DNA of 57,774 nt from Candidatus Planktophila lacus. Lineage in GTDB: Bacteria; Pseudomonadota; Gammaproteobacteria; Steroidobacterales; Steroidobacteraceae. This document shows positions 1 through 8,767 of the stretch, in pieces. The stretch is from assembly GCA_943331345.2 (NCBI GenBank), contig CALQLF020000008.1, positions 1-57,774 of the forward strand, written 5' to 3'. The notes below the pieces were generated by a model. The model searched no databases and was not told the origin of the DNA. It worked only from the letters and a program-made list of their open reading frames with translations. A program made the translations under genes and the position numbers. Positions within the stretch are counted from its first letter, which is position 1, and each line of letters starts with the position of its first letter.

Positions 1-848
1 AGGTTGTCATAGCGGCTGGAGTCATCGGGCAGCCGATGGTACGTGCCGACATCATCAAGACCACGCCAAGCGAGCACCGGCCCGTCCTGCCCCCCCTCGC
101 AAGTGTGGTTAAACACTACATCCAGAATGACCTCGAGGCCCGCTGCATGGACCGCCCGCACCATCTCGCGGAACTCCGTCAATGGATCCTCCACGGCATA
201 TTCCGCGGCCGGCGCGAACCACGCCAAGGGGTTGTAGCCCCAGTAATTCGGCAGGCCTTTAGCGCGCAAAAATTCCTCACGACGGAAGCACTGCACTGGC
301 AACAACTCGATAGCTGTCGCACCGACGGCTTGCAAGTGCTCGAGTACTGCCGGCACGGTCAGTCCCAAGTACTTGCCACGCCAGTCCGTTGGCACCGCCG
401 GGTGCAACTGTGTGTAGCCCTTGACGTGAATCTCGTGGATGACCGTTTCGCCCCACGGCACCGCAGGGCGTTTTTCACGCGAACGCAACGGCGCTGTATC
501 GACAACCCGTGAGCGTGGACTGTCGTCCGCATCAATCACTCGCCGCGAGTAAGGTTCGATGAGTGGCGGGCCGTCGATAGTGGTGGAGACGGTGTAGTCG
601 AGGCCCGGAGCCCCCAGTGGTGCCGGAAGGAAGGCATGAAACACGTCTCCTTCGCGGCCGGGAAACGGCCAACGCGCCTCCACTTGGCCATCTGCGGAAT
701 ACACAGTCAACCACAGCGCTGCTGCCACTGGAGCGTGCACAGCGAAGTTCACCCCCGCGTGTACCACCCCATGGGTAGTTGCAGGCTGCCAACTGGCACC
801 GAGTGGCGCCGGCGTGCCGGCAAGCAGCGGCGAGGAGGAAGGCGACAC
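1..848 (-). CDS. glgX: Glycogen debranching enzyme GlgX (partial, C-terminus beyond left edge)
   Basis: GH13 isoamylase-type enzyme that hydrolyses alpha-1,6 branches of glycogen after phosphorylase has shortened the outer chains; cytoplasmic. About 282 N-terminal residues are present. The start shows the family pattern (GVNFAVHAPVAAALWLTVY, a CBM48-like N-terminal domain), followed by PWGETVIHEIHVKGYTQLHP and GH13 region I as DVVFNHTCEGG. The reading frame opens with GTG at 848-846, two codons after the glgB stop (TAA CCG AGG GTG), so no in-frame start lies further upstream. Spacing to glgB is 6 nt, which implies translational coupling in a glgP-glgB-glgX operon. The remaining catalytic residues lie outside the window. 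The identification is secure; the exact start is fairly secure. Confidence 0.9.
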   Translation of the reverse strand, partial: MSPSSSPLLAGTPAPLGASWQPATTHGVVHAGVNFAVHAPVAAALWLTVYSADGQVEARWPFPGREGDVFHAFLPAPLGAPGLDYTVSTTIDGPPLIEPYSRRVIDADDSPRSRVVDTAPLRSREKRPAVPWGETVIHEIHVKGYTQLHPAVPTDWRGKYLGLTVPAVLEHLQAVGATAIELLPVQCFRREEFLRAKGLPNYWGYNPLAWFAPAAEYAVEDPLTEFREMVRAVHAAGLEVILDVVFNHTCEGGQDGPVLAWRGLDDVGTYHRLPDDSSRYDN

Positions 849-854
849 CCTCGG

Positions 855-2813
855 TTAACCAATACGTTCAAAAAAGCGGGCTGCCAGCGCTGGCAGATGC
901 ACATGAAGCGAGTGCGAACGACCGTGGCACTCATGGCGCTGCGCATCGACTTCGCCCTGCAGTTGCCAATCACCGCCTCCCATCCAACCCGCGTCGGAGT
1001 CGAACACGCAGCGCCAACGACCACCATCCACGCCCAGCCAGTAGTCACCTCGCGGAACCGGCGTGGCATTGAACGCACACAGCAGCGTCGGTTCACCGGG
1101 AGCATTGCGCTCGAAAGCGAACACGGACAATTCCGCGCTATCTACATCCACCCAACGGAAACCCTGTGGATGATGGTCTTCGCGGTGCAGCACACCACGC
1201 GTCCGCAACAAGCCATTCAGGGTGCGCACGCAAGCCAGCAACCCTTGATGGTTGTGGTCTGCCAACAATCCCCAGTCGAGCGCCTCCCAGTCGCGCCACT
1301 CGTGGTGCTGACCGAACTCGCCACCCATGAACAACAGCTTCTTGCCGGGAGTGGCCCACTGGTAGGCCAGTAGTAGACGCAAACCGGCGCGTTTCTGCCA
1401 ATCGTCACCGGGCATTTTTTGCAACAGGGAACGTTTCCCGTGAACCACCTCATCGTGAGACAAGGGCAGCAGGAAACGCTCGGACCACGCATACATGAAA
1501 CTGAAAGTGATGAGCGAATGGGTATAGCGCCGAAAGAGTGGATCGGTCGCCACGTAACGCAGCGTGTCGTTCATCCAGCCCATGTTCCACTTGAAGGTAA
1601 ACCCAAGTCCGCCTTCGGCCACGGGCCGCGTAATGCCCGCGAAGGTAGTGGACTCCTCAGCGGCCGTGATGACCCCGGGGAATGATTGCTGTAACTGCCA
1701 GTTGACGGCTTTCAGAAACTCGACCGCCTCCAGATTCTCGCGGCCACCATGCTCGTTAGGCAACCATTGGCCGGACGGACGGTCGTAGTCCAGATGCAGC
1801 ATCGCGGCCACGGCATCGACCCGCAGACCATCGATGTGAAATTCCTCCACCCAATAGAGAGCGTTCGCCACCAGGAAGTTACGCACTTCATGACGCGAGT
1901 AATTGAAGATGAGCGTACCCCAGCCCTTATGCTCGCCACGTCGACTGTCTTCATGTTCGTAAAGAGCCGTCCCGTCAAAACGTGCGAGCGAATGCTCGTC
2001 TTTCGGAAAATGTGCGGGCACCCAATCGAGAATGACGCCGATACCAGCCTGATGACAGCAATCCACGAACCGCTTGAAGGCCTCCGGACTGCCATGGCGC
2101 GCCGTGGGCGCGTAATAGCCGGTCACTTGGTAGCCCCAACTGCCATCGAAGGGGTGTTCGGCCACACCCATCAATTCGACATGCGTGAAGCCTTGCTCGG
2201 TCACATACGGCACCAACTGCGCGGCCAAGGTATCCCAGTCGAAGAAACCACCATCGCCATGACGCCGCCAAGTACCCGGATGCACCTCATAGATGGACAC
2301 CGGCTCGCCACCGGGCCACTGCGCGGCACGGCGCTCCAGCCAACGGGCGTCATGCCAAGGGAAGGCCTGCTCTTCAGTGACCACGCCGCAGTTCGCGGGA
2401 CGACATTCCGTGGCGCGGGCCATGGGGTCGGTCTTGAGTACCCAGCTACCGTCCGCGCCATGCACCGCGTATTTGTAAACTTCGCCAGCCTGCACGCCGG
2501 GAATGAAAAGCTCCCAGACGCCGCCCGGGCCGCGCTTCTCCATGACGTGCAGCTGACCATCCCACTGGTTAAACAGGCCGACTACCGCAACGCTGTGCGC
2601 ATTCGGCGCCCACACCGCGAACCGCGTGCCGGTGACGCCCTCGCGCACTCGAACCTGCGCACCCAGCACCTGCCACAGCCGCAGGTGGTTACCCTCGCCG
2701 AAGAGATGCAGGTCAAAGTCGCTGATCTCGGGAGCAAACGCACGCACGCCAGTGGGCGTTGGCGCATGGGCGTCGCCAAGCTGCTCCGCCACGTCTGGAA
2801 CACGCTGTGTCAT
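855..2813 (-). CDS. glgB: 1,4-alpha-glucan branching enzyme GlgB (short form)
   Basis: GH13 branching enzyme that makes alpha-1,6 branches in glycogen; cytoplasmic. The 652-residue protein has a CBM48 domain (FAVWAPNAHSVAVVGLFNQW), then the GH13 barrel with the nucleophile Asp in GLRVDAVAAML (about residue 333), the acid/base Glu in AAEEST (about 386) and the third Asp in LSHDEVVHGK (about 454). It is shorter than the roughly 730-residue E. coli enzyme because only about 30 residues precede the GEGNHLRLWQVLGA stretch, so the extra N-terminal N1 domain is missing. I chose ATG 2813 because GGGGGAGAG precedes it; an upstream ATG at 2861 would overlap glgP by 25 nt. The gap to the upstream glgP is 23 nt and to glgX 6 nt. 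Confidence 0.95.
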   Translation of the reverse strand: MTQRVPDVAEQLGDAHAPTPTGVRAFAPEISDFDLHLFGEGNHLRLWQVLGAQVRVREGVTGTRFAVWAPNAHSVAVVGLFNQWDGQLHVMEKRGPGGVWELFIPGVQAGEVYKYAVHGADGSWVLKTDPMARATECRPANCGVVTEEQAFPWHDARWLERRAAQWPGGEPVSIYEVHPGTWRRHGDGGFFDWDTLAAQLVPYVTEQGFTHVELMGVAEHPFDGSWGYQVTGYYAPTARHGSPEAFKRFVDCCHQAGIGVILDWVPAHFPKDEHSLARFDGTALYEHEDSRRGEHKGWGTLIFNYSRHEVRNFLVANALYWVEEFHIDGLRVDAVAAMLHLDYDRPSGQWLPNEHGGRENLEAVEFLKAVNWQLQQSFPGVITAAEESTTFAGITRPVAEGGLGFTFKWNMGWMNDTLRYVATDPLFRRYTHSLITFSFMYAWSERFLLPLSHDEVVHGKRSLLQKMPGDDWQKRAGLRLLLAYQWATPGKKLLFMGGEFGQHHEWRDWEALDWGLLADHNHQGLLACVRTLNGLLRTRGVLHREDHHPQGFRWVDVDSAELSVFAFERNAPGEPTLLCAFNATPVPRGDYWLGVDGGRWRCVFDSDAGWMGGGDWQLQGEVDAQRHECHGRSHSLHVHLPALAARFFERIG

Positions 2814-2836
2814 CTCTCCCCCGAATGCAGCCGAAC

Positions 2837-5368
2837 TCAAACCACCGGACGCAAGTGCCACAAACGTTCCGCGTAATCGCGGATGCTGCGGTCACTGGAG
2901 AAAAACCCCATGCCCACGGTGTTGGCCACCGCCTTGCGCGACCAAGCATCCGCATCCCGGTAAAGCGCATCGGCACGTGCTTGCGCGTCGCGGTAAGCCG
3001 CGAAATCCGCGAGCACCAGATACGGTTCGTTGTCGGCAAGCAAGCGGTCTACCACCGGACCGGCCTCGCCCACGTTGTGCGGCGAGAAATGCCCGCCGCC
3101 AATGAGATGCAGCACTGACGCCAGTTCCGGGTCCGCGCGCAAGACATCGCCAGGCACATAGCCGGCACGCCTGCTCGCCACCACCTCATCAGCGGTCAAG
3201 CCGAAAATGAAGACGTTATCCACGCCCACATGTTCGGCAATTTCGATATTAGCGCCGTCCAGTGTGCCGATGGTGAGGGCACCGTTCAGCGCCAGCTTCA
3301 TGTTGCCCGTGCCGCTGGCCTCGAGGCCGGCAGTGGAAATTTGCTGCGAGAGATCGGCCGCCGGCATCACCTGCTGCGCCAGCGAAACGTCATAGTCCGG
3401 CAGGAAGGCCACCTTCAGCCGGCCAGCCACCACCGGGTCGGCATTCACCGTGCGCGCCACGTTATTCACCAACTTGATGACTGCCTTGGCCATCGCGTAG
3501 CCCGGCGCCGCCTTGCCGGCAAACATCACGGTACGCGGCACGAAGTCCGCCTGCGGCGATTCCAGAATGCGCTGGTAGCGCCAAACCACATAGAGCAAAT
3601 TCAGCAACTGCCGCTTGTACTCGTGGATGCGCTTCACCTGCACATCGAACATGGACTGCGGGTCGATAACGAGCCCCATGCGGCGCTGCACCTCGACCGC
3701 CAGCCGCACCTTGTTCGCGGCCTTGATGTCGCGGTACTCGGCACGGAAGGCGGCATCGTCCACGGCCCAGCGCAGTCGTTCCACCTCTTCGAGATCGTTC
3801 TCCCAGCCATGCCCAAGATGCCGTGTCAGCAAGGCCGACAAACCCGGGTTGGCCTGTACCAGCCAACGCCGCACCGCAATGCCGTTAGTAACGTTCGTGA
3901 AACGCTCGGGGTAGAGCCGGGCAAACTCCGGAAACAAATCCGAACGCACCAAGTCGCTATGCAAGGCTGCAACGCCATTCACGTGACGGCTGGCGATGAC
4001 CGCCATGTTGGCCATGCGTACGCTACGACCATGGTCCTCGTTGATGATGGACAAGCGACGGCGCAGTTCATTCAGCCCCTGCCCCTCGCCCATGGCAGCG
4101 GCACGCCCCGTCGCCTCGTCGAGAAAGTCACGGTTCAACACATAGATAATCTGCAAGTGCCGTGGCAGCAGACGTTCGAAGAAGTTGACCGGCCAGGTCT
4201 CCAGCGCCTCGGGCAACAGCGTGTGGTTGGTATAGCCAAAGGTGCGGAAGGCAATGCCACAGGCCTGTTCCCATTCAAGGCCGTGCACATCGATCAGCAG
4301 ACGCAGCAACTCTGGCACCGCGAGAGCCGGATGCGTGTCGTTCAACTGGATGGACCAACTGTCCGCCAAGGCGTCCAGCGGACGCCCTTCGCCGAGATGG
4401 GTCGCCAGCAGGTCCTGCAGTGAGGCAGACACGAAGAAATACTGTTGCCTGAAACGCAGTTCTTTGCCCTGCGGCGTGGTGTCGTCGGGGTACAGGATGC
4501 GCGAAAGATTCTTCGCATCAATCTGTTCCGCCACCGCCTCGGCATAGCGCCCGGCGTTGAACACCTGCACATGGAACGGCGTCACGGCACGTCCCGACCA
4601 GAGGCGTAGATGGTTCACTGTGGAACTGCGGTTGCCGGGGACGAGTTGGTCGAAGGCCACCGCGTAGACGTCTTGAGTGTCCATCCACTGGTGCCGCACA
4701 CGCCCATCGCCATCAACGCTGGAACTGCAACGCCCGCCGAAGTGCACACGATACCGGGCATCCGTCCGCGGGGACTCCCAGGGGTTGCGAACGCGTAGCC
4801 AACTGCTGGCGCGCTCTTGCTGTGCACCGTCCTCGTCGATGACCTGCTCGAAGATGCCGTAGTCGAAACGGATGCCATATCCCACAGCGGGGTAATGCAG
4901 CGTCGCCAGCGAATCGAGATAGCAAGCCGCAAGGCGCCCTAAACCGCCATTACCCAAACCCGGATCGGGCTCGAGCCGGACAATCTCTTCGTAGTTGAAC
5001 CCCAGCCCCGCGAGCACCGTGCGGGTTTCCTCTTCGAGGTTCTGCCCAAGGCTGGCCACGGCATTCGGCAACGAGCGGCCCGGCAGATATTCCATCGACA
5101 GGTAGCAAACGCGCTTCGCGCCAGATTCCGCCACCCGCGCCTGCGTGGCCACCCAACGCGCACTGAGTTCCTCGTGGACTGCGAGCGATAGCGCGTCGTA
5201 GATATCGCGCGCCGTGGCACGCGCAGGGGACTTGCCCAGTGAGCGGACCAGCCGCGTCAACAGCGCGGTCCTGACCTTGCCTGGCTGAAACACTGCCAAA
5301 AGACCGGAGATATCCGCATTCACCTCGGTAGACACTGCCGCAGCGCTCCTGTTGTCCCACGTTGTCAT
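2837..5368 (-). CDS. glgP: Glycogen/starch/alpha-glucan phosphorylase
   Basis: GT35 phosphorylase releasing glucose-1-phosphate from alpha-1,4 glucans with pyridoxal phosphate. The 843-residue protein has the usual length. It shows LSMEYLPGRSLPNAV and EPDPGLGNGGLGRLAACYLDSL near the N-terminus and the PLP-lysine motif EASGTGNMKLALNGALTIG (Lys about residue 691), followed by TLDGANIEIAEHVG. ATG 5368 is preferred because homology-like sequence begins soon after it; the frame stays open to 5446, which would run towards the divergent GNAT gene. No strong ribosome-binding site precedes either start. It is the first gene of the glgP-glgB-glgX operon and transcribes away from the acetyltransferase gene. 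Confidence 0.93.
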   Translation of the reverse strand: MTTWDNRSAAAVSTEVNADISGLLAVFQPGKVRTALLTRLVRSLGKSPARATARDIYDALSLAVHEELSARWVATQARVAESGAKRVCYLSMEYLPGRSLPNAVASLGQNLEEETRTVLAGLGFNYEEIVRLEPDPGLGNGGLGRLAACYLDSLATLHYPAVGYGIRFDYGIFEQVIDEDGAQQERASSWLRVRNPWESPRTDARYRVHFGGRCSSSVDGDGRVRHQWMDTQDVYAVAFDQLVPGNRSSTVNHLRLWSGRAVTPFHVQVFNAGRYAEAVAEQIDAKNLSRILYPDDTTPQGKELRFRQQYFFVSASLQDLLATHLGEGRPLDALADSWSIQLNDTHPALAVPELLRLLIDVHGLEWEQACGIAFRTFGYTNHTLLPEALETWPVNFFERLLPRHLQIIYVLNRDFLDEATGRAAAMGEGQGLNELRRRLSIINEDHGRSVRMANMAVIASRHVNGVAALHSDLVRSDLFPEFARLYPERFTNVTNGIAVRRWLVQANPGLSALLTRHLGHGWENDLEEVERLRWAVDDAAFRAEYRDIKAANKVRLAVEVQRRMGLVIDPQSMFDVQVKRIHEYKRQLLNLLYVVWRYQRILESPQADFVPRTVMFAGKAAPGYAMAKAVIKLVNNVARTVNADPVVAGRLKVAFLPDYDVSLAQQVMPAADLSQQISTAGLEASGTGNMKLALNGALTIGTLDGANIEIAEHVGVDNVFIFGLTADEVVASRRAGYVPGDVLRADPELASVLHLIGGGHFSPHNVGEAGPVVDRLLADNEPYLVLADFAAYRDAQARADALYRDADAWSRKAVANTVGMGFFSSDRSIRDYAERLWHLRPVV

Positions 5369-5452
5369 GCCAAAGTTTAGCGGAAAACGTCCCGGCCCGT
5401 CACAGGCTCGGCTGGCATTCGTATGCACCGGAAATCTGGGTATCATTTCGCC

Positions 5453-6034
5453 ATGTCAGCACCGAGCACAGCGCCCACTTTCGTCATTCGCCCCGGGCAT
5501 CCCGAGGAAGCCGCCGCCCTCAGCGAACTGGTGAACTCCGCCTATCGGGGCGAGACCAGCAAAGCGGGCTGGACCACGGAAGCCGACCTGCTGGGCGGGC
5601 AACGCACGGACCCCGAAGGGTTGGCTGAAATTCTGCGCGGTCACACTGGCGAAGATGATGAGCCAGTCGATTGCCAAGTGGTGTTGGTCCATACAGACGC
5701 CGCGGGACTGGCCTGCTGCGTCCACTTGCAGCGCTTACCCGACCACGGGGCGTACTTGGGCATGTTGACAGTGCGGCCGGTGGGACAAGCCCGAGGCCTG
5801 GGGCGGGCACTGCTCGCTGCTGCCGAACAATGGGCTGCCCGCGAATGGGGAACCCGCGAAATACAGATGACCGTCATCGCCCAGCGTACGGAACTGATTG
5901 CCTGGTACGAACGCCGGGGTTACAGGCGCACGGGCGAAAATCGTCCTTTCCCGTACGACGACGTACGGTTCGGCCTGCCGCAACGGCCGGACCTCTACTT
6001 CAACGTTCTCGCCAAGGCGCTACCCGCTCCCTGA
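5453..6034 (+). CDS. GNAT-family N-acetyltransferase
   Basis: Predicted acetyl-CoA-dependent N-acyltransferase of unknown substrate, 193 residues. The GNAT fold is visible from TFVIRPGHPEEAAALSELVNSAY at the N-terminus to the acetyl-CoA-binding motif A in LGMLTVRPVGQARGLGRALL (Q-x-x-G-x-G/A type) and motif B in LIAWYERRGYRRTGE. It is transcribed alone: divergent from glgP and convergent with the flavin oxidoreductase gene 22 nt downstream. The start at 5453 places the domain at residue 7; an in-frame ATG at 5423 is possible but has no better ribosome-binding site. Amino-acid or small-molecule acetylation is likely, but the substrate cannot be read from sequence. Confidence 0.8.
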   Translation: MSAPSTAPTFVIRPGHPEEAAALSELVNSAYRGETSKAGWTTEADLLGGQRTDPEGLAEILRGHTGEDDEPVDCQVVLVHTDAAGLACCVHLQRLPDHGAYLGMLTVRPVGQARGLGRALLAAAEQWAAREWGTREIQMTVIAQRTELIAWYERRGYRRTGENRPFPYDDVRFGLPQRPDLYFNVLAKALPAP

Positions 6035-6056
6035 AGCGGCGGCGCATAGCCGCGGC

Positions 6057-7127
6057 TTAGCGCGGCTTCACGGCCCAGTACTGTTGCGCCCAATAGTCCA
6101 GCTTCACGCCGAGCGCGGCCGCAGCATGCTGGGGCCAGTAGGGGTCCCGCAGCATCTGGCGGGCGAGCAACACCATATCGGCCTGCCCGGTTGCCACAAT
6201 ACCTTCCGCTTGGGCCGGCTCCGTGATGAGCCCAACCGCACCGGTTGCCACCCCCGCCTCCCTACGGATGCGCTCCGCGAATAGCACTTGAAAGCCAGGC
6301 GCTACGGGAATCTTCACGCCGGGCACGATGGCGCCGGAACTGCAGTCCACCAAGTCCACGCCAACCGCCTTCAGTTCCACGGACAGGGCTACCGAATCTT
6401 CCACCGTCCACCCGCCCTCCACGTAGTCCGTCGCGGACAAACGCACCCACAGCGGCTTGTCTGCCGGTAACGCTGCGCGCACTGCCGCAGCAGCCTCCAG
6501 CAGGAAACGAAAACGATTCGCCTGACTACCGCCGTAAGCGTCCGTCCGTTGGTTGGCCAGCGGCGAGAGGAACTGATGGAACAAATAGCCGTGGGCCGCG
6601 TGCAGTTCCACCACCTCGAACCCAGCGGCAACCGCCCGCGTGGCAGCCGCCGCAAACGCTTCCACTAGCGAGGCGATTTCCGCCAGCGACAGGGCGTGCG
6701 GCGTGGCATGGCTGGCCTCAGCGAACGACACGGCGCTAGGCGCCACGATAGGCGACCATCCTCCATCTTCTGGCTTGAGCGTGCGAGCACCGCACGGCGT
6801 AGTGCCTGCCTTGCGTCCAGCATGGGCCAATTGGATGCCGGCGACCGCACCCTGCGCACGGATGAAGTCCGTGATGCGGCGCAGCCCGGGGATATGCTCA
6901 TCGCTCCACAAGCCGAGGTCGGCGGTATTGATGCGCCCTTGAGCCGTTACCGCCGTGGCTTCAGCGATGACCAGTGCCGCACCACCTGCGGCCCGCGAAC
7001 CGAGATGGACCAAATGCCAGTCGTTGGCGAACCCATCCTGTGCCGAATACATGCACATGGGCGAGACGGCCAAGCGGTTGCGAAAGGTGACTCCACGCTG
7101 GGTGTAGGGACTAAACAGAACGGACAT
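6057..7127 (-). CDS. NADH:flavin oxidoreductase, old yellow enzyme family (YqjM/XenA type)
   Basis: FMN-dependent ene-reductase, 356 residues, TIM barrel. The N-terminus LFSPYTQRGVTFRNRLAVSPM and the signature QLAHAGRKAGT followed by HAAHGYLFHQFLSPLANQRTDAYGG (substrate His pair and FMN-site Arg) mark the YqjM-like class, which reduces activated C=C bonds in enones, nitro-olefins or nitrate esters. The start at 7127 is preceded by GGAGAG with good spacing; an upstream in-frame ATG (7160) lacks one. It is divergent from the LOG gene (89 nt between starts) and convergent with the GNAT gene. The physiological substrate is unknown. Confidence 0.9.
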   Translation of the reverse strand: MSVLFSPYTQRGVTFRNRLAVSPMCMYSAQDGFANDWHLVHLGSRAAGGAALVIAEATAVTAQGRINTADLGLWSDEHIPGLRRITDFIRAQGAVAGIQLAHAGRKAGTTPCGARTLKPEDGGWSPIVAPSAVSFAEASHATPHALSLAEIASLVEAFAAAATRAVAAGFEVVELHAAHGYLFHQFLSPLANQRTDAYGGSQANRFRFLLEAAAAVRAALPADKPLWVRLSATDYVEGGWTVEDSVALSVELKAVGVDLVDCSSGAIVPGVKIPVAPGFQVLFAERIRREAGVATGAVGLITEPAQAEGIVATGQADMVLLARQMLRDPYWPQHAAAALGVKLDYWAQQYWAVKPR

Positions 7128-7216
7128 CAAGGCTCTCCGAGCAATGCACAGCGACAGCAAGATTGTCGCATGGCGGGCGTATCATCTCACTGCTGCCCAC
7201 CGTACAGGTCGCCCTC

Positions 7217-7822
7217 ATGTCCGAAGCCCAACTCCCCGTCATCCCGCGCGCCGTCTGCGTCTTCTGCGCGTCCAGCAAGAGTTGCGCCCCAGGCCACCAT
7301 GCCGACGCCCGCCGTCTTGGCGAATTACTGGCACAGGAGGGGCGCACCGTCATCTACGGTGGTAGCAAGTCAGGTTCGATGGGTGCACTGGCCAACGGCG
7401 CGCTGGGCGTCGGCGGTCAGGTGCTAGGAGTTCTGCCGAACTTTCTGGCGGACATGGAACTGGCCCACGATGCACTGTCGGAATTGATGCTCGTGGATGA
7501 CATGCGTACCCGTAAGCACCTCATGCTCAGCCGCAGCGAGGCAGTCATCGCGCTTCCCGGCGGCACTGGCACCTTCGAGGAATTACTGGAAACCCTAACC
7601 CTCAAGCGTTTGGGCCTATGGACGGGCGCCGTGATCATCGTCAACCGCGGCGGCTATTACGAACCGCTGCGACAACTGCTCGAAGCCGCCATCGATGAAC
7701 GCTTCATGGCGCAACAACACGCTGACATGTGGGTGTTCGTGGACACCGTGGAAGCCGCTGTCGCCGCGCTGGACACTGCGCCCGCCTGGTCCTCCGCGGC
7801 ACGGAGCTTCGCTGCCCTATGA
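7217..7822 (+). CDS. LOG family protein (cytokinin riboside 5'-monophosphate phosphoribohydrolase type)
   Basis: Lysine-decarboxylase-like Rossmann protein of 201 residues. The LOG signature PGGTGTFEELLETLT follows MRTRKHLMLSRSEAVIALPGG, and the N-terminus is AVCVFCASSKSCAPGHHADA, the TIGR00730 pattern. Family members cleave nucleoside 5'-monophosphates to free base and ribose-5-phosphate; they are not lysine decarboxylases despite older names. The stop overlaps the start of the S1/P1 nuclease gene (ATGA at 7819), so the two are translated together. That pairing links a nucleotide hydrolase to a secreted nuclease and suggests salvage of nucleotides, which is an inference from position only. 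Confidence 0.88.
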   Translation: MSEAQLPVIPRAVCVFCASSKSCAPGHHADARRLGELLAQEGRTVIYGGSKSGSMGALANGALGVGGQVLGVLPNFLADMELAHDALSELMLVDDMRTRKHLMLSRSEAVIALPGGTGTFEELLETLTLKRLGLWTGAVIIVNRGGYYEPLRQLLEAAIDERFMAQQHADMWVFVDTVEAAVAALDTAPAWSSAARSFAAL

Positions 7823-8757
7823 AACAATTGCCTCCCCGCGCCGGCGCGGTAAGCCGCTGGTGTCTGCTCGTCGTCTGCTGCGTCTGTCTACCCGGCGCGG
7901 CATTGGCTTGGGGCGCCGATGGGCACCGCACCACCGGCTACATCGCCCAACCCCTCCTCTCGCCAGTGGCACGCACGGAACTGCTCGCCCTCATGGGTGA
8001 GGTAGACGTGGCCAAGTGGTCCACGTGGATGGACGAGCAACGCGACCGCCTGAAGAAAGAAGTGCCCGGCTCGAACCAATGGCACTACGACGACCGCCCG
8101 GTGTGTGGGGGCCCCGTGGACAAAGCCGAGTACTGCCCCAATGGAGACTGTGCCTCCGAGCAGGCAGACCGCCTGATGGGTGTTCTGGCCAACCCGGACT
8201 CCCCGGTAGAAGCACGGCGCCAAGCCGTGCTGATGCTGGTCCACATGGTTGGCGACATCCACCAACCGCTGCACGCCGGCGAGAACCACGACCAAGGCGG
8301 CAATCAGGTGCGCATCACGCTGGTGGGGCCCTTGTTCCCCACCAATCTACATGCCGTCTGGGATAGCGACCTCGTCAACATGGTGCTGTGGCGTGGACCC
8401 GAGGCCGCGCGTCAGGGAGAAACCATGGTGCGCGGCAATGCCAAGGCCTTGGCCCGCCAGTTCGCGAGCGAATTCCCTGCTTGGCGACGAGGCACGCTGG
8501 ACGCCTGGATGGAAGAGTCGCGCGCGCTGTCTCGTCGCTGGGTATACGACCCCCTGCCCAACTTCCAGTGCGGGCTGCCCACCCAAGCGAAAGGCAGCGG
8601 CCCCATGGAACTGCCTGAGGCCTACCTGGAAGGCGGGCGTCGCTTGGTGCCACAGCAACTCGCGCGCGCCGGCGTACGGATTGCGCAGGTACTGAACACG
8701 ACACTAGAGGCGGCAGCACGACGCCGCCAGACAAGCGCGGCGATGGCACCACGGTAG
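7819..8757 (+). CDS. Secreted S1/P1-type zinc nuclease
   Basis: Predicted exported single-strand nuclease/3'-nucleotidase with three zinc ions, 312 residues. A signal peptide (hydrophobic CLLVVCCVCLPGAALA) ends directly before Trp31, so cleavage would leave WGADGH at the mature N-terminus; in P1 nuclease the N-terminal Trp and the following His (Trp1, His6) bind zinc, and the spacing is the same here. Other ligands are seen in NQWHYDD, HMVGDIHQPLHAG and NLHAVWDSD. It starts at ATG 7819 overlapping the LOG stop and ends 10 nt before sdaA. Likely role: phosphate and nucleoside scavenging from extracellular nucleic acid. Confidence 0.9.
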   Translation: MKQLPPRAGAVSRWCLLVVCCVCLPGAALAWGADGHRTTGYIAQPLLSPVARTELLALMGEVDVAKWSTWMDEQRDRLKKEVPGSNQWHYDDRPVCGGPVDKAEYCPNGDCASEQADRLMGVLANPDSPVEARRQAVLMLVHMVGDIHQPLHAGENHDQGGNQVRITLVGPLFPTNLHAVWDSDLVNMVLWRGPEAARQGETMVRGNAKALARQFASEFPAWRRGTLDAWMEESRALSRRWVYDPLPNFQCGLPTQAKGSGPMELPEAYLEGGRRLVPQQLARAGVRIAQVLNTTLEAAARRRQTSAAMAPR

Positions 8758-8767
8758 AATCCACCCC

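Noticed and set aside
1749-4423. Plus-strand frames of 375 and 397 codons opposite glgB and glgP
   Set aside because: Antisense shadows of well-conserved glycogen genes; His/Gln/Arg-rich with no ribosome-binding site or domain.
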